Assembly (NCBI GenBank): GCA_000697475.1
Contig: JNEU01001166.1
Coordinates: 1 to 64,000 of the forward strand
Direction of reading: 5' to 3'
Length of the DNA: 64,000 bases
DNA from: Lichtheimia corymbifera B2541
Lineage: Eukaryota; Mucoromycota; Mucoromycetes; Mucorales; Lichtheimiaceae
Below the pieces are notes generated by a model. It made no database searches. It saw only the letters and a program-made list of their open reading frames with translations, and was not told where the DNA came from. Positions 1-12,000 of the stretch are shown in pieces (the first letter of the stretch is position 1; the number at the start of each line of letters is the position of its first letter). Both the position numbers and the translations under genes were made by a program.

Positions 1-1339
1 CATAACTAAAAATTCTACAATGAAACGTGGGGCCTTCAATCGAGCAACTTTGTTCGATTGAAGACTCCACGTTTCATTGTAAAGTTTAGAGATACAGTCC
101 CCTTTATGTTTTTACATATGCTGTAAGCGTGATGCTATATGAAAGGTGGTCTTTGTTCATTGTGAGGTATCATGCAAATGAGCTGTGTTACGCAAACACG
201 TCCCTCTGCATCTTCGGCTCTATCAGGGTCAAGCTACTTGACAATGAACAAACACCACTTATCATATAGCATCACGCATTTAGCATATGTAAAAACGTTA
301 AAGTGCCTGTATCTAGGATTGGCAAGCCTGATCGTGAGATCTGATTGATAAGGTGCGCTCGACCACGACGAGCAATATTGTTCTATGAAAGAGCCCATGT
401 TTCATTGTAAAGTTTTGAGATAAATGCACTTCTCGTTTTTTACATATGCTGAAAAGCATGAGGCTATATCACAAGTGATGTTTGTTCATTGTAAAGTGCC
501 TTGACCCTGATAGAGCGGAAGATGCGCAGTGGTGCGCATGTGTAACACAGCTCATTTGCATGATACTTCATAATGAACAACACCACTTGTCATATAGCAT
601 AATGGTTTCAGCATATGTAAAAACGAGAAAGTGCATTTGTCTCAATACTTTACAATGAAATGTAGAGCCTTTCATAAAACAATATTGCTTGTCGTGGTCG
701 AGCGCACCTTGTCAATCAGATCTCACGATCTGGCTTGTCAATCCTAGATATAGGCACTTTAACGTTTTTACATATGCTAAATGCGTGATGTATATGATAA
801 GTGGTGTTTGTTCATTGTGAAGTATCATGCAAATGAGCTGTGTTACACATGCGCGCCACTGCGCATCTTCCGCTCTATCAGGGTCAAGGTACTTCACAAT
901 GAACAAAGACCACTTGTGATATAGCCTCATGCTTTTCAGCATATGTAAAAACGAGGAAGTGCATTTATCTCAAAACTTTACAATGAAACATGGGCTCTTT
1001 CATAGAACAATATTGCTCGTCGTGGTCGAGCGCACCTTGTCAATCATATTTCACTATCAGGCTTGTCAATCCTAGATACAGGCACTTTTACGTTTTTACA
1101 TATGCTAAATGCGTGCTGTATATGATAAGTGGTGTTTGTTCATTGTCAAGTAGCTTGACCCTGATAGAGCCGAAGATGCAAAGGGACGTGTTTGCGTAAC
1201 ACAGCTCATTTGCATGATACCTCACAATGAACAAAGACCACCTTTCATATAGCATCACGCTTACAGCATATGTAAAAACATAAAGGGGCCTGTATCTCTA
1301 AACTTTACAATGAAACGTGGAGTCTTCAATCGAACAAAG

Positions 1340-1565
1340 TTGCTCGTCGGGGTGAAGCGCACCTTGGGTGCAAGTTTCACGATCAAACGCGCCATTCTCA
1401 GGATCACCCAATGTCACCACCAGCCAAAGTGGATCTGGTCGACCTCGAATTTTTTTTTTTTGACGAGGCTGGTGGTGGCATTGGGTAAATGTGAGAATGG
1501 CACGTTTGATCGTGAAACTTGCACCCAAGGTGCGCTTCACCCCGACGAGCAACTTTGCTCGATTG
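1340..1565. repeat. Long hairpin with T-rich loop
   Basis: The left arm (about 1340-1430) and right arm (about 1470-1563) are nearly perfect reverse complements, running from the GTTGCTCGTCGGGGTGAAGCGC end inwards to the CCACCAGCC / GGCTGGTGG pair. The loop is about 35 nt and contains a run of T. If transcribed it would fold into a roughly 90-bp stem. It sits at the centre of one of the palindromes of the surrounding array. Confidence 0.8.
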
Positions 1566-1857
1566 AAGGCCCCACGTTTCATTGTAGAATTTTTAGTTAT
1601 GGATATCTTTATGTTTTACATATGCTGTAAGCGTGATGCTATATGGCAAGTGGTCTTTGTTCATTGTCAAGTAGGTAGAACCCGATAGAGCCGAAGATGC
1701 AGACGGACTTCTTTGTGCAACACAGCTCATTTGCATGATACTTCACAATGAACAAAGACCACTTGGTATATATGATCACGCTTACAACATATGTAAAACA
1801 TAAAGGTGCCTGTATCTCTAAATCTTACAATGAAATGTGGGGTCTTCAATCGAATAA

Positions 1858-2080
1858 AGTTGCTCGTCGGGGTGAAGCGCACCTTGGGTGCAAGTTTCAC
1901 GATCAGGCTCGCCGATCCTAGATTTCGCAATGTCACCACCAGCCAAAGTGGATTGAGGGTCGACCTCTTGAATTTTTTTTTTCACTTTGACTGGTGGTGA
2001 CATTGGGTGAATGCGAGAATGGCGAGCCTGATCGTGAAACTTGCACCCAAGGTGCGCTTGACCCCGACGAGCAACTTTGT
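1858..2080. repeat. Second copy of the long hairpin
   Basis: This has the same arms as the hairpin 0.5 kb upstream, and again a T-rich loop next to CCACCAGCCAAAGTGGA. The inner arm differs: the GATCAAACGCGCC segment is replaced by GATCAGGCTCGCC, and the right arm carries matching changes. The two copies therefore vary while keeping their own arms complementary. Confidence 0.8.
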
Positions 2081-2339
2081 TCTATGAACGACCCCAGGTT
2101 TCATTGTAAGGTTTAGAGATACAGGCCCCTTTATGTTTTACATATGTTGTAAGCGTGATCATATATACCAAGTGGTCTTTGTTCATTGTGAAGTATCATG
2201 CAAATGAGCTGTGTTGCATAAAGAAGTCCGTCTGCATATTCCGCTCTATCAAAGGCAAGCTACTTGACAATGAATAAACGCCACCTTCCTATAGCATCAC
2301 GCTTATAACATAAGCAAAAAATGAAGGCGCCTGTTTCTC

Positions 2340-2960
2340 CAAATATCCATAATGATATATAGAGGCTTCATGAGAACGATATTGATCAGCATGACCCAGA
2401 GCACCTCCTGACCAAGTTTCGACGTCCCCACCAGCAATATCGGCGCGCACGGCCGTACACCCTATTTATTTTACCATCCCTTCGTCGTCTCTCCTACGTT
2501 CAATGTTTTCATAATGAACTCTGGGGACTTTATGAGAACGAAATTGCTCGGCGTGGTCGAAAGGATGTTGTGTGAAAGTTTCAGGTTCGAGGTGGGCAAT
2601 CTCGGGGGAGCAGGAGCGTATACCCTACTTTCTTCTACATTTGGGCTGCCCCGCATTCAAAATGTTTATAATGAACCATGCGGTTTTTAAATGAATGGAG
2701 TTGATCAGCATGTGCGAGAGTACCCTCTGACCAAGTTTCAAGTGCGAAATGGGGAATCCCAAGAAACTACATACTGATTGGCTTTTTCATAAATCCGGCG
2801 CTTTCCCAATTTTCATCTGTCATAGTCAATCCCACATTATGCTCTCCCTTTCGAAATTTTCAAATGAAGTATGGGTTCTTTATTAATACAAAGTTATTCA
2901 GCATGTGCTAGAGCATACTGTGTGAAAGTTTGAGGGTCGATACAGGCAATCCCAATATCT
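2340..2960 (+). repeat. Decayed direct copies of module A
   Basis: Four diverged copies of an about 100-nt unit begin near 2346, 2509, 2662 and 2857. Each starts with an AATGAA-like string, continues with a T-rich GGCTTTATGAGAAC-like part and a TTGATCAGCATG / TTGCTCGGCGTG core, then an AAGTTTCA-like box, and ends with a GGCAATCCC-like tail. They resemble module A of the array to the left but have lost the inverted arrangement and much identity. Confidence 0.6.
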
Positions 2961-4752
2961 TGGATTGATATCAGTGATATGTGATATGTCTGACTGCCTG
3001 ACAGATTTAATTTCCAGCCTCTTCCCTCTTCCTCCTCCCATTCTCAACTGTTGCCCCATTCAAGTACAACTACCACCTGCGAACGATTGCCCTGTTTCAA
3101 GCCATCATGTCAATCCTATAACTGTCTTGATCCGATAGTCTTTGACTGAATGGCAACTCCACGGCATGTGCACCCCGCTACAACACACACGCTTCTTGAC
3201 ACAATACACGGTCTTGCACACTCCTCTACCACGATCAAGGATAACAGCGTTCATTCCAGCAGTTGCCATGAGCATTACCTATGTTCCATTGTCTCAAGCA
3301 GCGTTCTTTACTTGCAGCAACCTGCCTTACAGCCCTTTTCACGTGAACAGCAGATAGTGATTGTATAGAAGCAGCTTTATTTACGTGTATCAACTTGCTT
3401 TCAATACATATGAGTTACTATGGACATGGATCTGAATATTGCTTTGGGACATGGGGTGGAGGGAATCGGATATATATTGGCCGGATGGGTTCCCGTGTAC
3501 TGTTCAGTTTGAATGACACCATATCAGCCATCAACTACGCTGCAATCCAAGCAATCTTCAGTTAGGTGGGCTGCGATGGAATGGCCAAGAAAGAGATCAA
3601 TCAACAGCCGGATGGAATTGGATTAGCATCAATATTGAACATGCAAAGGCTATGATGGATGGTTACAATCAAGTGCAGTGATAAGCGATCCCGGGATGTT
3701 GCTTGGTTGCTTGTGGTGTCACAGGCAGGAAGGATGGATCATATCGCGTGGATACGGCTGAGGATGATGAAGGATTTTTATGGCGGCAGCAACCAAGGAG
3801 ATAATGATACCCGTTGACTCTATGTGATTCACCTGTACCTTATTTTCAACTTTCAATGCTGTTCCTTTACCATTTTTATTAAACACCCATGTTTCACTTT
3901 CACTGAATGGATACTGAATTCAACATATTGTTAATGCACCATGCTATCAGTTCATATGTGGAAGATGTGGATCACGTGGTTGGGTTCGGGATTGAGGATG
4001 CATAAGGGTATAGTTGGATCGAAAAGGAAAAAGAAGTGAAGGCTGAAAAGCGACATTGGGGCATTTACTTTTACTAGGAACATATTCCAGCAAACAGCTC
4101 ACATCATAGAGAAACCTCAAAACCATCTGGATCTTAAAATTGCATAATAATCAGGTGGCTGTCTTTGTAAGAATAAAAGTGATGCCTGAAAGGCACCACA
4201 GAAGAGTGGGGACTGAGATGTGAGAAAAGTGGGCATTATTTTTTGCTTCCAGTCGACATCGAACTTCCTCGACTATTATTCATCATAGTATACCACATGT
4301 CAGGCGTAATATTGTTTGGTCTCGGATGTACTCGCAATCTACGATCATAGATAATAGGTAATAGAAAGGCCAATTGCTACTAGTCATCTCAACACAACCA
4401 TGTTATTGGTGTTGCACAAGCACTATCTTCGGAGGTACAATCCTTGACCTGATATCGTAGCGGTTATGTACTCGAATGCAGAATCTTTATTTGAATTCCC
4501 ATGGATTATAAAAGGAATGCTGTAAAGTCATCCGCTTATTTGTAAATGCAGCCTAAGAGATGTGGTGGTGAGATGTTAATGATTCCATTGCTACATCATA
4601 TCCTATATCGATTACTACGTACCCCATTCATCGTCGAATTTGCAGTTATCCAATTCTTCGCAAACATCCTTGTTCTTCCAAACATCACTGCATTCAACTT
4701 TCTCCAAGCAAAAAGTGAAGGTTTTGTATTCATCTTGATGTAGAATGGCATG
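2961..4752. other. Intergenic region, no gene seen
   Basis: AT-rich sequence with scattered short ORFs of atypical composition and no convincing exon chain, RNA gene or further repeat copy. It separates the repeat array from the first small gene. Confidence 0.5.
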
Positions 4753-5165
4753 TTAATCATTCACGAAATGGCCAACTGGATATAGCACATGTCATCATCA
4801 ACTTACCGCTCTTGAGCTTCTTTTGATAGTATGCATGCCAAGCGCATTGTGATGCAACGCACTCATCTTCCTGCTTGATATTCTCACACTTGGAAGGATT
4901 CTCAGGTTTTGCGCATGAGAAGCTGTAGTAATCCCACTTGGTGTCCTCTAGAGGGGAAATTAGATAGGCTTGCCTTACTTACTGTATACAATGGAGGAGA
5001 CTTACTGCGAGGATCAGGAACGTGGCTAACATTAAAGTTCTGATAGGTGCATTCCTTATTCTCACAACGATCAACTTGGGTGGTCTTGTCACAGGCAGCA
5101 GCAGTGGCCATATCCAAACCAGTGGCAAGCAAGACAGCGGCAAATGTCATGAACGAGGCTTTCAT
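4753..5165 (-). CDS. Small cysteine-rich secreted protein, unknown function
   Basis: I do not recognise a named family. Exons 5006-5165, 4807-4947 and 4753-4775 give a 107-residue product. Residues 1 to about 23 form a signal peptide: a Lys near the start, a hydrophobic core, then AAA before the first Cys. The mature part has seven cysteines, in two similar blocks, CENKEC...Y and CENIKQEDEC...CAW, which suggests an internal duplication. The first junction is well supported because it keeps frame across a good GTAAGT donor. The last intron would be only 31 nt, the shortest in the window, so the C-terminal few residues are uncertain. It stands alone next to the repeat array. A small secreted effector-like or cell-wall protein is possible but unproven. 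Confidence 0.55.
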
Positions 5166-6376
5166 GTTAATAGGAGCGAATAGGAGAGCAGATATTTACA
5201 AGCAATGCATCCATTTCACCATATATATATCTTTTTTGCTAAATGGATCAAGGTACAGTTTTTCCCGACATGTACCAAAAATACGGTACGGACCCCTATG
5301 AGCAAATATATGCTGCGTTGAGGCAGCTTTGCTGCAAGGGTGAATGTTGTTGAACCAAGAGCTATTCTTGGATGTCAATGGAGGAACCAAGTAGCTGTAA
5401 GGTTCTTCTTCAATCCCACTCCTAAGATTGTTGCTATGTTCTCCTCTTATTTTATTATATGATACTTGCCATGTCTGTCCCGTTATCATGATGGATTCAA
5501 TGACACTGTTGTTGTCTGATCGATTGACCGGTCGATCGTTGCGGAATTGCTGGGATATCAATTACCAGCGTTGATCTTTTGGCATAATTGGTGCGACATA
5601 ATTCCTTTGTCCTCAGCCCCACAAAATCCATGGCCGAGCCACGGCGGCTACCATCATTGCAGCTCGGTCTTCTTGTATCCATGGTACCGCATCACACCAT
5701 GCTACGACATGCATTACGAAGCACACAACAAGCCATGCAACACTCTTTTCACGTTTTGCCGGCAAGTTTAGCCTTTCTTAGCACCCATGTTCACATGGAT
5801 GCATGTGCAAAGCGTGAGATATTTTCCAAAGCAACATTCCCTGAACCGGCATGTATCCCACTGGCTCAAAGAGACCGGTAGCTGATACGAATGGGATGCT
5901 TATTCTGGGTTCAAAAGTGTTCAAGCATGCATGCTGCCACCAGATCCTCGTAGTATAGGAGTTTCCAAAGTCACTTTTACTTGTTGGTGTGACAGCAATT
6001 CCCTTTGGTATTTGTAGAGGGATTGCCATGTTGGCAGTGCTTGAATTTAGGATAGCTAAGAGTGATTCTTACTTGGCGTAGTTATTTAGCGGCGACATGG
6101 TCCATCGCTAACAAGTATCTTCGGGTATCATCATACATATCATGGATAACCCAATGGAGACAAAGAGATCCACAAAGGTTATTTATAAAAAATGTCCACA
6201 TGAGTCAGCTTCCCGAAAGACATAGCATCCTAATATTAGGGCCATAATTATGCATACCTCATTATACACCAGTATTGGCACCCCAAGTCAAACCAGTCCC
6301 TACATACCTTTGTAACCAGTATATGGTTGATCAACCATCACGTACAAAAACTTATAGCAACCACCATGTTCTATTA
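5166..6376. other. Intergenic region, no convincing gene
   Basis: Several overlapping ORFs of 60-120 codons occur on both strands. None shows a recognisable domain, biased composition or a consistent splice chain. The minus-strand ORF at 5778-6029 could be a remnant exon but has nothing to anchor it. Confidence 0.4.
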
Positions 6377-6942
6377 TCATTGACCAAGGTTTTCAATCAC
6401 TGGACCAGCGTATTCTAGGTACTCGTAGCACAGGCAAAAATCAAGAACAAGGGTGCATTTCAAACTTGTGTAATGAAGCGTCGTGGTATCTTTCTGAGAA
6501 CCGCCATTTTTCACTACCAGGCCGCGTCGATCTTCCTCGACCGTTATCCAATATGGCTGACAAACAAAGCGATAGAGCCATTGATATCTCTCAGGTGTAG
6601 ACAATCTTTGATCTCCGGATGATGCACTGATTACTTTGTGATTACAAAGAGTCCGCTCAATATGTAGACCATGACAAGTGTTATGTATCTTGCAGCATCC
6701 TCCCATCCATAGAGGAAATGTCCATTTGCTGACTCAGAATTACTGGGTGATGCATGAGAAGCACCTACGTACATATTACTGAACAATACTGAATCCAAGT
6801 CTTTATTAACCTCATTAACGAGATATGAGGATTGATGGTTGTCGGCAGCATCCGGGGCGTATCCCGGTTGCCATGAATTTCGTACGACGTTGTTTGCACA
6901 CAGCATGGTTTGCACAACATGTTGTTTTATTTCCGCTGTCAT
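6377..6942 (-). CDS. Doubtful two-exon hypothetical protein
   Basis: Two minus-strand ORFs overlap at 6631-6706. A 47-nt GT...AG intron between the end of the upstream ORF (about 6650) and about 6600 would join them, giving roughly 170 residues with a Trp/Tyr-rich part (YQWLYRFVCQPYWI). No signal peptide, membrane segment or known motif is evident. The upstream region and both flanks are gene-poor. This could equally be chance ORFs or a gene remnant. Confidence 0.25.
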
Positions 6943-7111
6943 GGCGAAAAGGAAGTTCCCTATTTACAGCCAGAAGCATTGGTGTATCGAAACAGAGTTG
7001 ATAATATAATGTAGTGTTTGCAAGGAGTAGTAATATCAGACGCGATGACGGCGAGATATGATGATTCCATCCATATTACATCATATGAAAGCAGTTGTCA
7101 AGGACAATGCC

Positions 7112-7206
7112 ACGCGATTTTTTTGAGATTTAACGCGTACTTGGGAAGGTGATTATATAGGATTCATGATGGTGTCGCATTGACGCGTCTAATAGAATAC
7201 ACGCGT
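7112..7206. promoter_or_regulatory. Cluster of three ACGCGT (MCB-type) boxes
   Basis: Exact palindromic ACGCGT hexamers are present at 7133-7138, 7183-7188 and 7201-7206, and a near match (ACGCGA) lies at about 7112. In yeasts ACGCGT is the MCB site bound by MBF (Mbp1/Swi6) at G1/S promoters. The cluster lies 300-370 nt upstream of the ubiquitin-conjugating enzyme start codon, on the side of its probable transcription start. Regulation of that gene is inferred. Confidence 0.5.
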
Positions 7207-7501
7207 TTGGGTAGGGTTAAGGGGGAGAAATGGGATTGGGTGGCTGACACAACGGATGCCTGATTTAGAGAGTGACCGTTACCGCTTCTTGCTCTCCACC
7301 ACCAATGTTAAGACGTCCTCTTCTCAGCTGTTCTCTTCTCCCTCTCTTTCTCCACTTTATTTTTGGTTGTTACAAGCAATCACCACTGCATTCGACGTTA
7401 TCCGACTTTATTACAAAGGCATTCTTTGGATAACTTTTGCTTTTCTTCGATATCGATATCTCCTACATACACTCTTCTCTCTCTCTCTTGTCTTTTTTAT
7501 C

Positions 7502-8611
<1,110 letters not shown>

Positions 8612-9015
8612 ATAATCCCATGGTTGAAGACAAATGTTCATGTAAGATTTGGTCCAATTAGCACACACACACACCCATCCACACGCACGCACATTTATAT
8701 ATATACACACACATCACGCAAACAACATACACATCCATCTACAGGGTCATTCTCCCCAGATCTCTCTCTCTTATCCCCCCTGATATCATCTCCAGCAGTA
8801 GCAAACATTATCATTGAGAATAAGAAAAGCTTGCTTGAAATAATCAATGTCAGTCGTAGTCAATATATGATAAAAGAAGAGAGTGAAACAATGCTTTATA
8901 TACGCAAGTGGCTATGAAAAAGTGGTCGGGGTGAATTTCCAAAGCTAGCAGAACGTTTCGGGCCTTTTAAGTTTGGGCGAGGTCTCGCGATAGCTTCTAT
9001 CTATGCAGCGGACTC
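8612..9015. other. Short intergenic region
   Basis: 3' flank of the E2 gene and 5' flank of the Rab-GAP gene. It holds CA-rich microsatellite sequence near 8660-8720 and a TCTCGCGA palindrome at about 8983-8990, roughly 25-30 nt upstream of the next start codon. No coding exon is seen. Confidence 0.5.
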
Positions 9016-12000
9016 ATGTCACAGCCAGAATTACAGCATGCAGCGTCTATTCCCCGTAATGTAGGTATCTAATCCCTTCACAGAGCGGTCATTGGCTTGG
9101 TTATATATTAACAACCATGTTGATAGGTATTCACGTTACCCTCGCCGACCGATATCACTCTTACACCGTTCTGGACCACGGTTCGCCATGTCGACAATTT
9201 CATCTTGCAAAGGTCTCATGCCCCGGGGAATCCCATATTCAAGAACCTTTTAAGCACGATAGCCAATGTGTAAGATAGAGAGGGGCGGGTGGGATAAGCA
9301 GAGGATACAATGACTGATGAGATGCATAATAGACTTGATACCAAGCAACCACCTTTTCGTATTTTGTTTCAACGTGATGTCAATACGACCTGTCTTCAGA
9401 TTGCAGTGGGAGAGACCGAGACGAGTGTGGAAGCAGCTTGGGTGTGGATTGAACGCAACATGATGCCCGAATTGGATACCATCGATGATCCATTCGAGAA
9501 GGAGAGCTGGGTCGTGGAAAAGATCAGCATGATTGTTACTACCATTGGTAAGGTTGGATTGGTACATTGTGTGATACATAAATCCCCAATCATTGACACC
9601 CACCCCCCTTTTCCAGACACCGGGACCGATGAACTTTCTACCGATGAAAAGGTGCGCAGTGCTTCAAGAGCTTTTCGTCAATTGTTTGATGTCCCTCCAT
9701 CAGAACGTCTCGTAAGCTGTATGTTCATAAAAGCAGATGGATAACCTGATACACTGACATGGATGATTAGATTACTCGTGCTCTTTAAATGGAAGACAAG
9801 GATGGCTTTATATCAGTGAAAACTACCTGGGTTTTTACTCGTTCTTGCTTGGCGTTGAGACAAAAAAGCTGATTGAGCTCAAGGAAATCCAAGATATCAC
9901 CAAAGAGAACTCCAAACGAGCCATGTTCGCTGATAGCCTAAAGATTGTCACCAAGGGAGATGATGTAAGACTAGCGGGCACACACGTGTATATGATTCAA
10001 TGCTGATCCGCATTTTAGAAATATTTCTTCAGCAACATGTTCAAGCGTGATGAGGTATGTAATGAATAATGTGCATCACACAGGAGATAACTGAGACGTT
10101 TATATAGGTGTACGATCTCCTTGTTCAATTGACAGGCCAAGCAATGATCCGTTTACTACGTAACGCGGGTGGTGATGCAGCTCCAGGATCATCCAACTCT
10201 CCATCACTCGATCGCAACATCAAATCACCTGATTCCCAACACAGCGAAGGCGTATCAAGCTTGAGTAGCAGTGGCGGCGGTGGTGTCTTGGTGAATCCTT
10301 TAAAGCAAGACTTGGCTGAACAAAAGCGTAATACCGAGTTATGCCTTCATTTCCGACTTCCTTTATCAGAACGGCTCATGATGGAAGGACTTCGCGTTGG
10401 CTATTCTCGATGTGAGCAACCTACGGGCATCCACAACAGCTATTTCCCTGGTCGACTTTATCTCTCAGAGACGTTCCTTTGCTTTGAATCCATCAATCGA
10501 CAAGCTCCTCCTCAACAACACCTTGCCCTTTGCTCACTTGTACTCCCATTGTATACCATCAAACGTGTCGAGCGTCTCAATTCAGGATCATATGGTACAG
10601 CCGTGTCCGTCACCGTATGGCATAACATGGAACATGTGTTTCAACTCCATGCAAGTATATCTCCCTCACACACTTTTTATCCAGCCATGTTAATTATATC
10701 CACTTTGAATAGGTTCATAAAACCATTGCCGAGCATTTCTGCAAACTTTTGAGTCACCAACTGGTTCAGCAAAAACCCACCATGAAACGATTCAAGGAGT
10801 TTCTCAAGACGTGTGAATCTGAACAGCTTGTACAAGAAGAATACAACTTGATTGATGTCACGGACCCTATCGGTGGACTTGGTGTACGATTTGGTTACCC
10901 TGGTGACGCTAAAAAGTCCAAGGATAAGGCCAAGACACAATTGTGGCGTAAATACTTTTCAGGTAAATCTTTTAGCACTTGCATGTGGATGGGTTGACAA
11001 CATTTTAACCTCGTATTGTAGAGCATGGCAGAAATCTCACGATGGTCAAACTTCCTGAATTTGGCAAGCTGGTTCGTGTCGGTTTACCCAATGCCCTTCG
11101 AGGAGAGATTTGGGAAGAATGTTCAGGATCGATCTATTTGCGGTTGGCCAATATGGGTGTCTACGAGGATATACTTAAGACTTATGAAGGGCAATCGTCG
11201 TTGTCAACAGAAGAAATTGAAAAGGATTTGAACAGGTACCTTCATCTTTATTGGGATTGTCTATATACGGATGCTGATCATGGGTTGAATAGATCACTTC
11301 CTGAATATGCTGCATATCAAACACCTGACGGCATTGATAGTTTACGTCGTGTATTGACCGCTTATGCTTGGCGAAATCCAGAATTGGGATACTGTCAAGC
11401 TATGAATATCGTCACCTCGGCCATGTTGATGTATGTGGACCACTTGTTTACGTTGTGCAACTTGTTAATCCACCTTTTTATTTTCAGCTACATGACCGAA
11501 GAACAAGCCTTTTGGACTTTGAATGTGCTGGTCGATCGAATGTGTCCTGGTTACTACAGGCAAGTGAATCGGTATTTTGCGTGGTTCAAGTATGCTTATG
11601 GATGCTATGTACATATAGTACCTCGATGTATGGTGCCCTTTTGGATCAAATTATCTTTGAACAACTTGTGGAAAAGACGATGCCAATGCTTTGGAATCAC
11701 TTTAAAAAGACCGATGTCCAGCTGTCCGTTGCATGCTTACCATGGTTCCTCAGTCTCTATGTCAATTCAATGCCGTTATTATTTGCATTTCGTGTTCTCG
11801 ACTATCTTTTCCTTGAAGGACCACGGATATTGTTTCAAATTGGGTATGTTGTTGGGTCATCCAAGATACGTGTGAAAGGCTTACAGGTTGTCTATAATAG
11901 TCTGGCTATCCTAAAACTCAACGGGGATGATTTGCTCAACGCGAGAGACGATGGCGCTTTTCTTGCTATTCTCAAAAACTTTTTCACAACACTTGACGCC

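Larger units (their letters stand above)
1..2360. repeat. Array of nested inverted repeats (foldback-like), cut by the window start
   Basis: No gene is supported here; short ORFs are repeat translations. The stretch is built from two alternating modules. Module A carries an AATGAAACGTGG-type end, a CTCGTCGTGGTCGAGCGCACC-like core and a TAGATACAGGCAC-like end. Module B starts and ends with TTGTTCATTGT / ACAATGAACAA inverted ends around ATGCAAATGAGCTGTGTTA and CTTGACCCTGATAGAG. Roughly 50-600 reappears reverse-complemented at about 760-1345, around a spacer that is itself another module A copy. A second palindrome has arms near 1570-1950 and 1985-2350. A near-perfect short palindrome lies at about 18-85. 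No transposase, target-site duplication or terminal boundary is visible. A non-autonomous foldback element or complex satellite is the best guess. Confidence 0.85.

Noticed and set aside
1298..2003. Several ORFs with similar protein strings on both strands
   Set aside because: They are translations of the palindromic repeat, which explains identical peptides from opposite strands; no start context or domain.
5196..5561. Minus-strand ORF of 121 codons
   Set aside because: No recognisable domain and no supporting exon; the region has similar-length frames on both strands.
8640..8760. CRISPR-like or regulatory repeat in the CA-rich stretch
   Set aside because: Simple CA/TA microsatellite without spacer structure.
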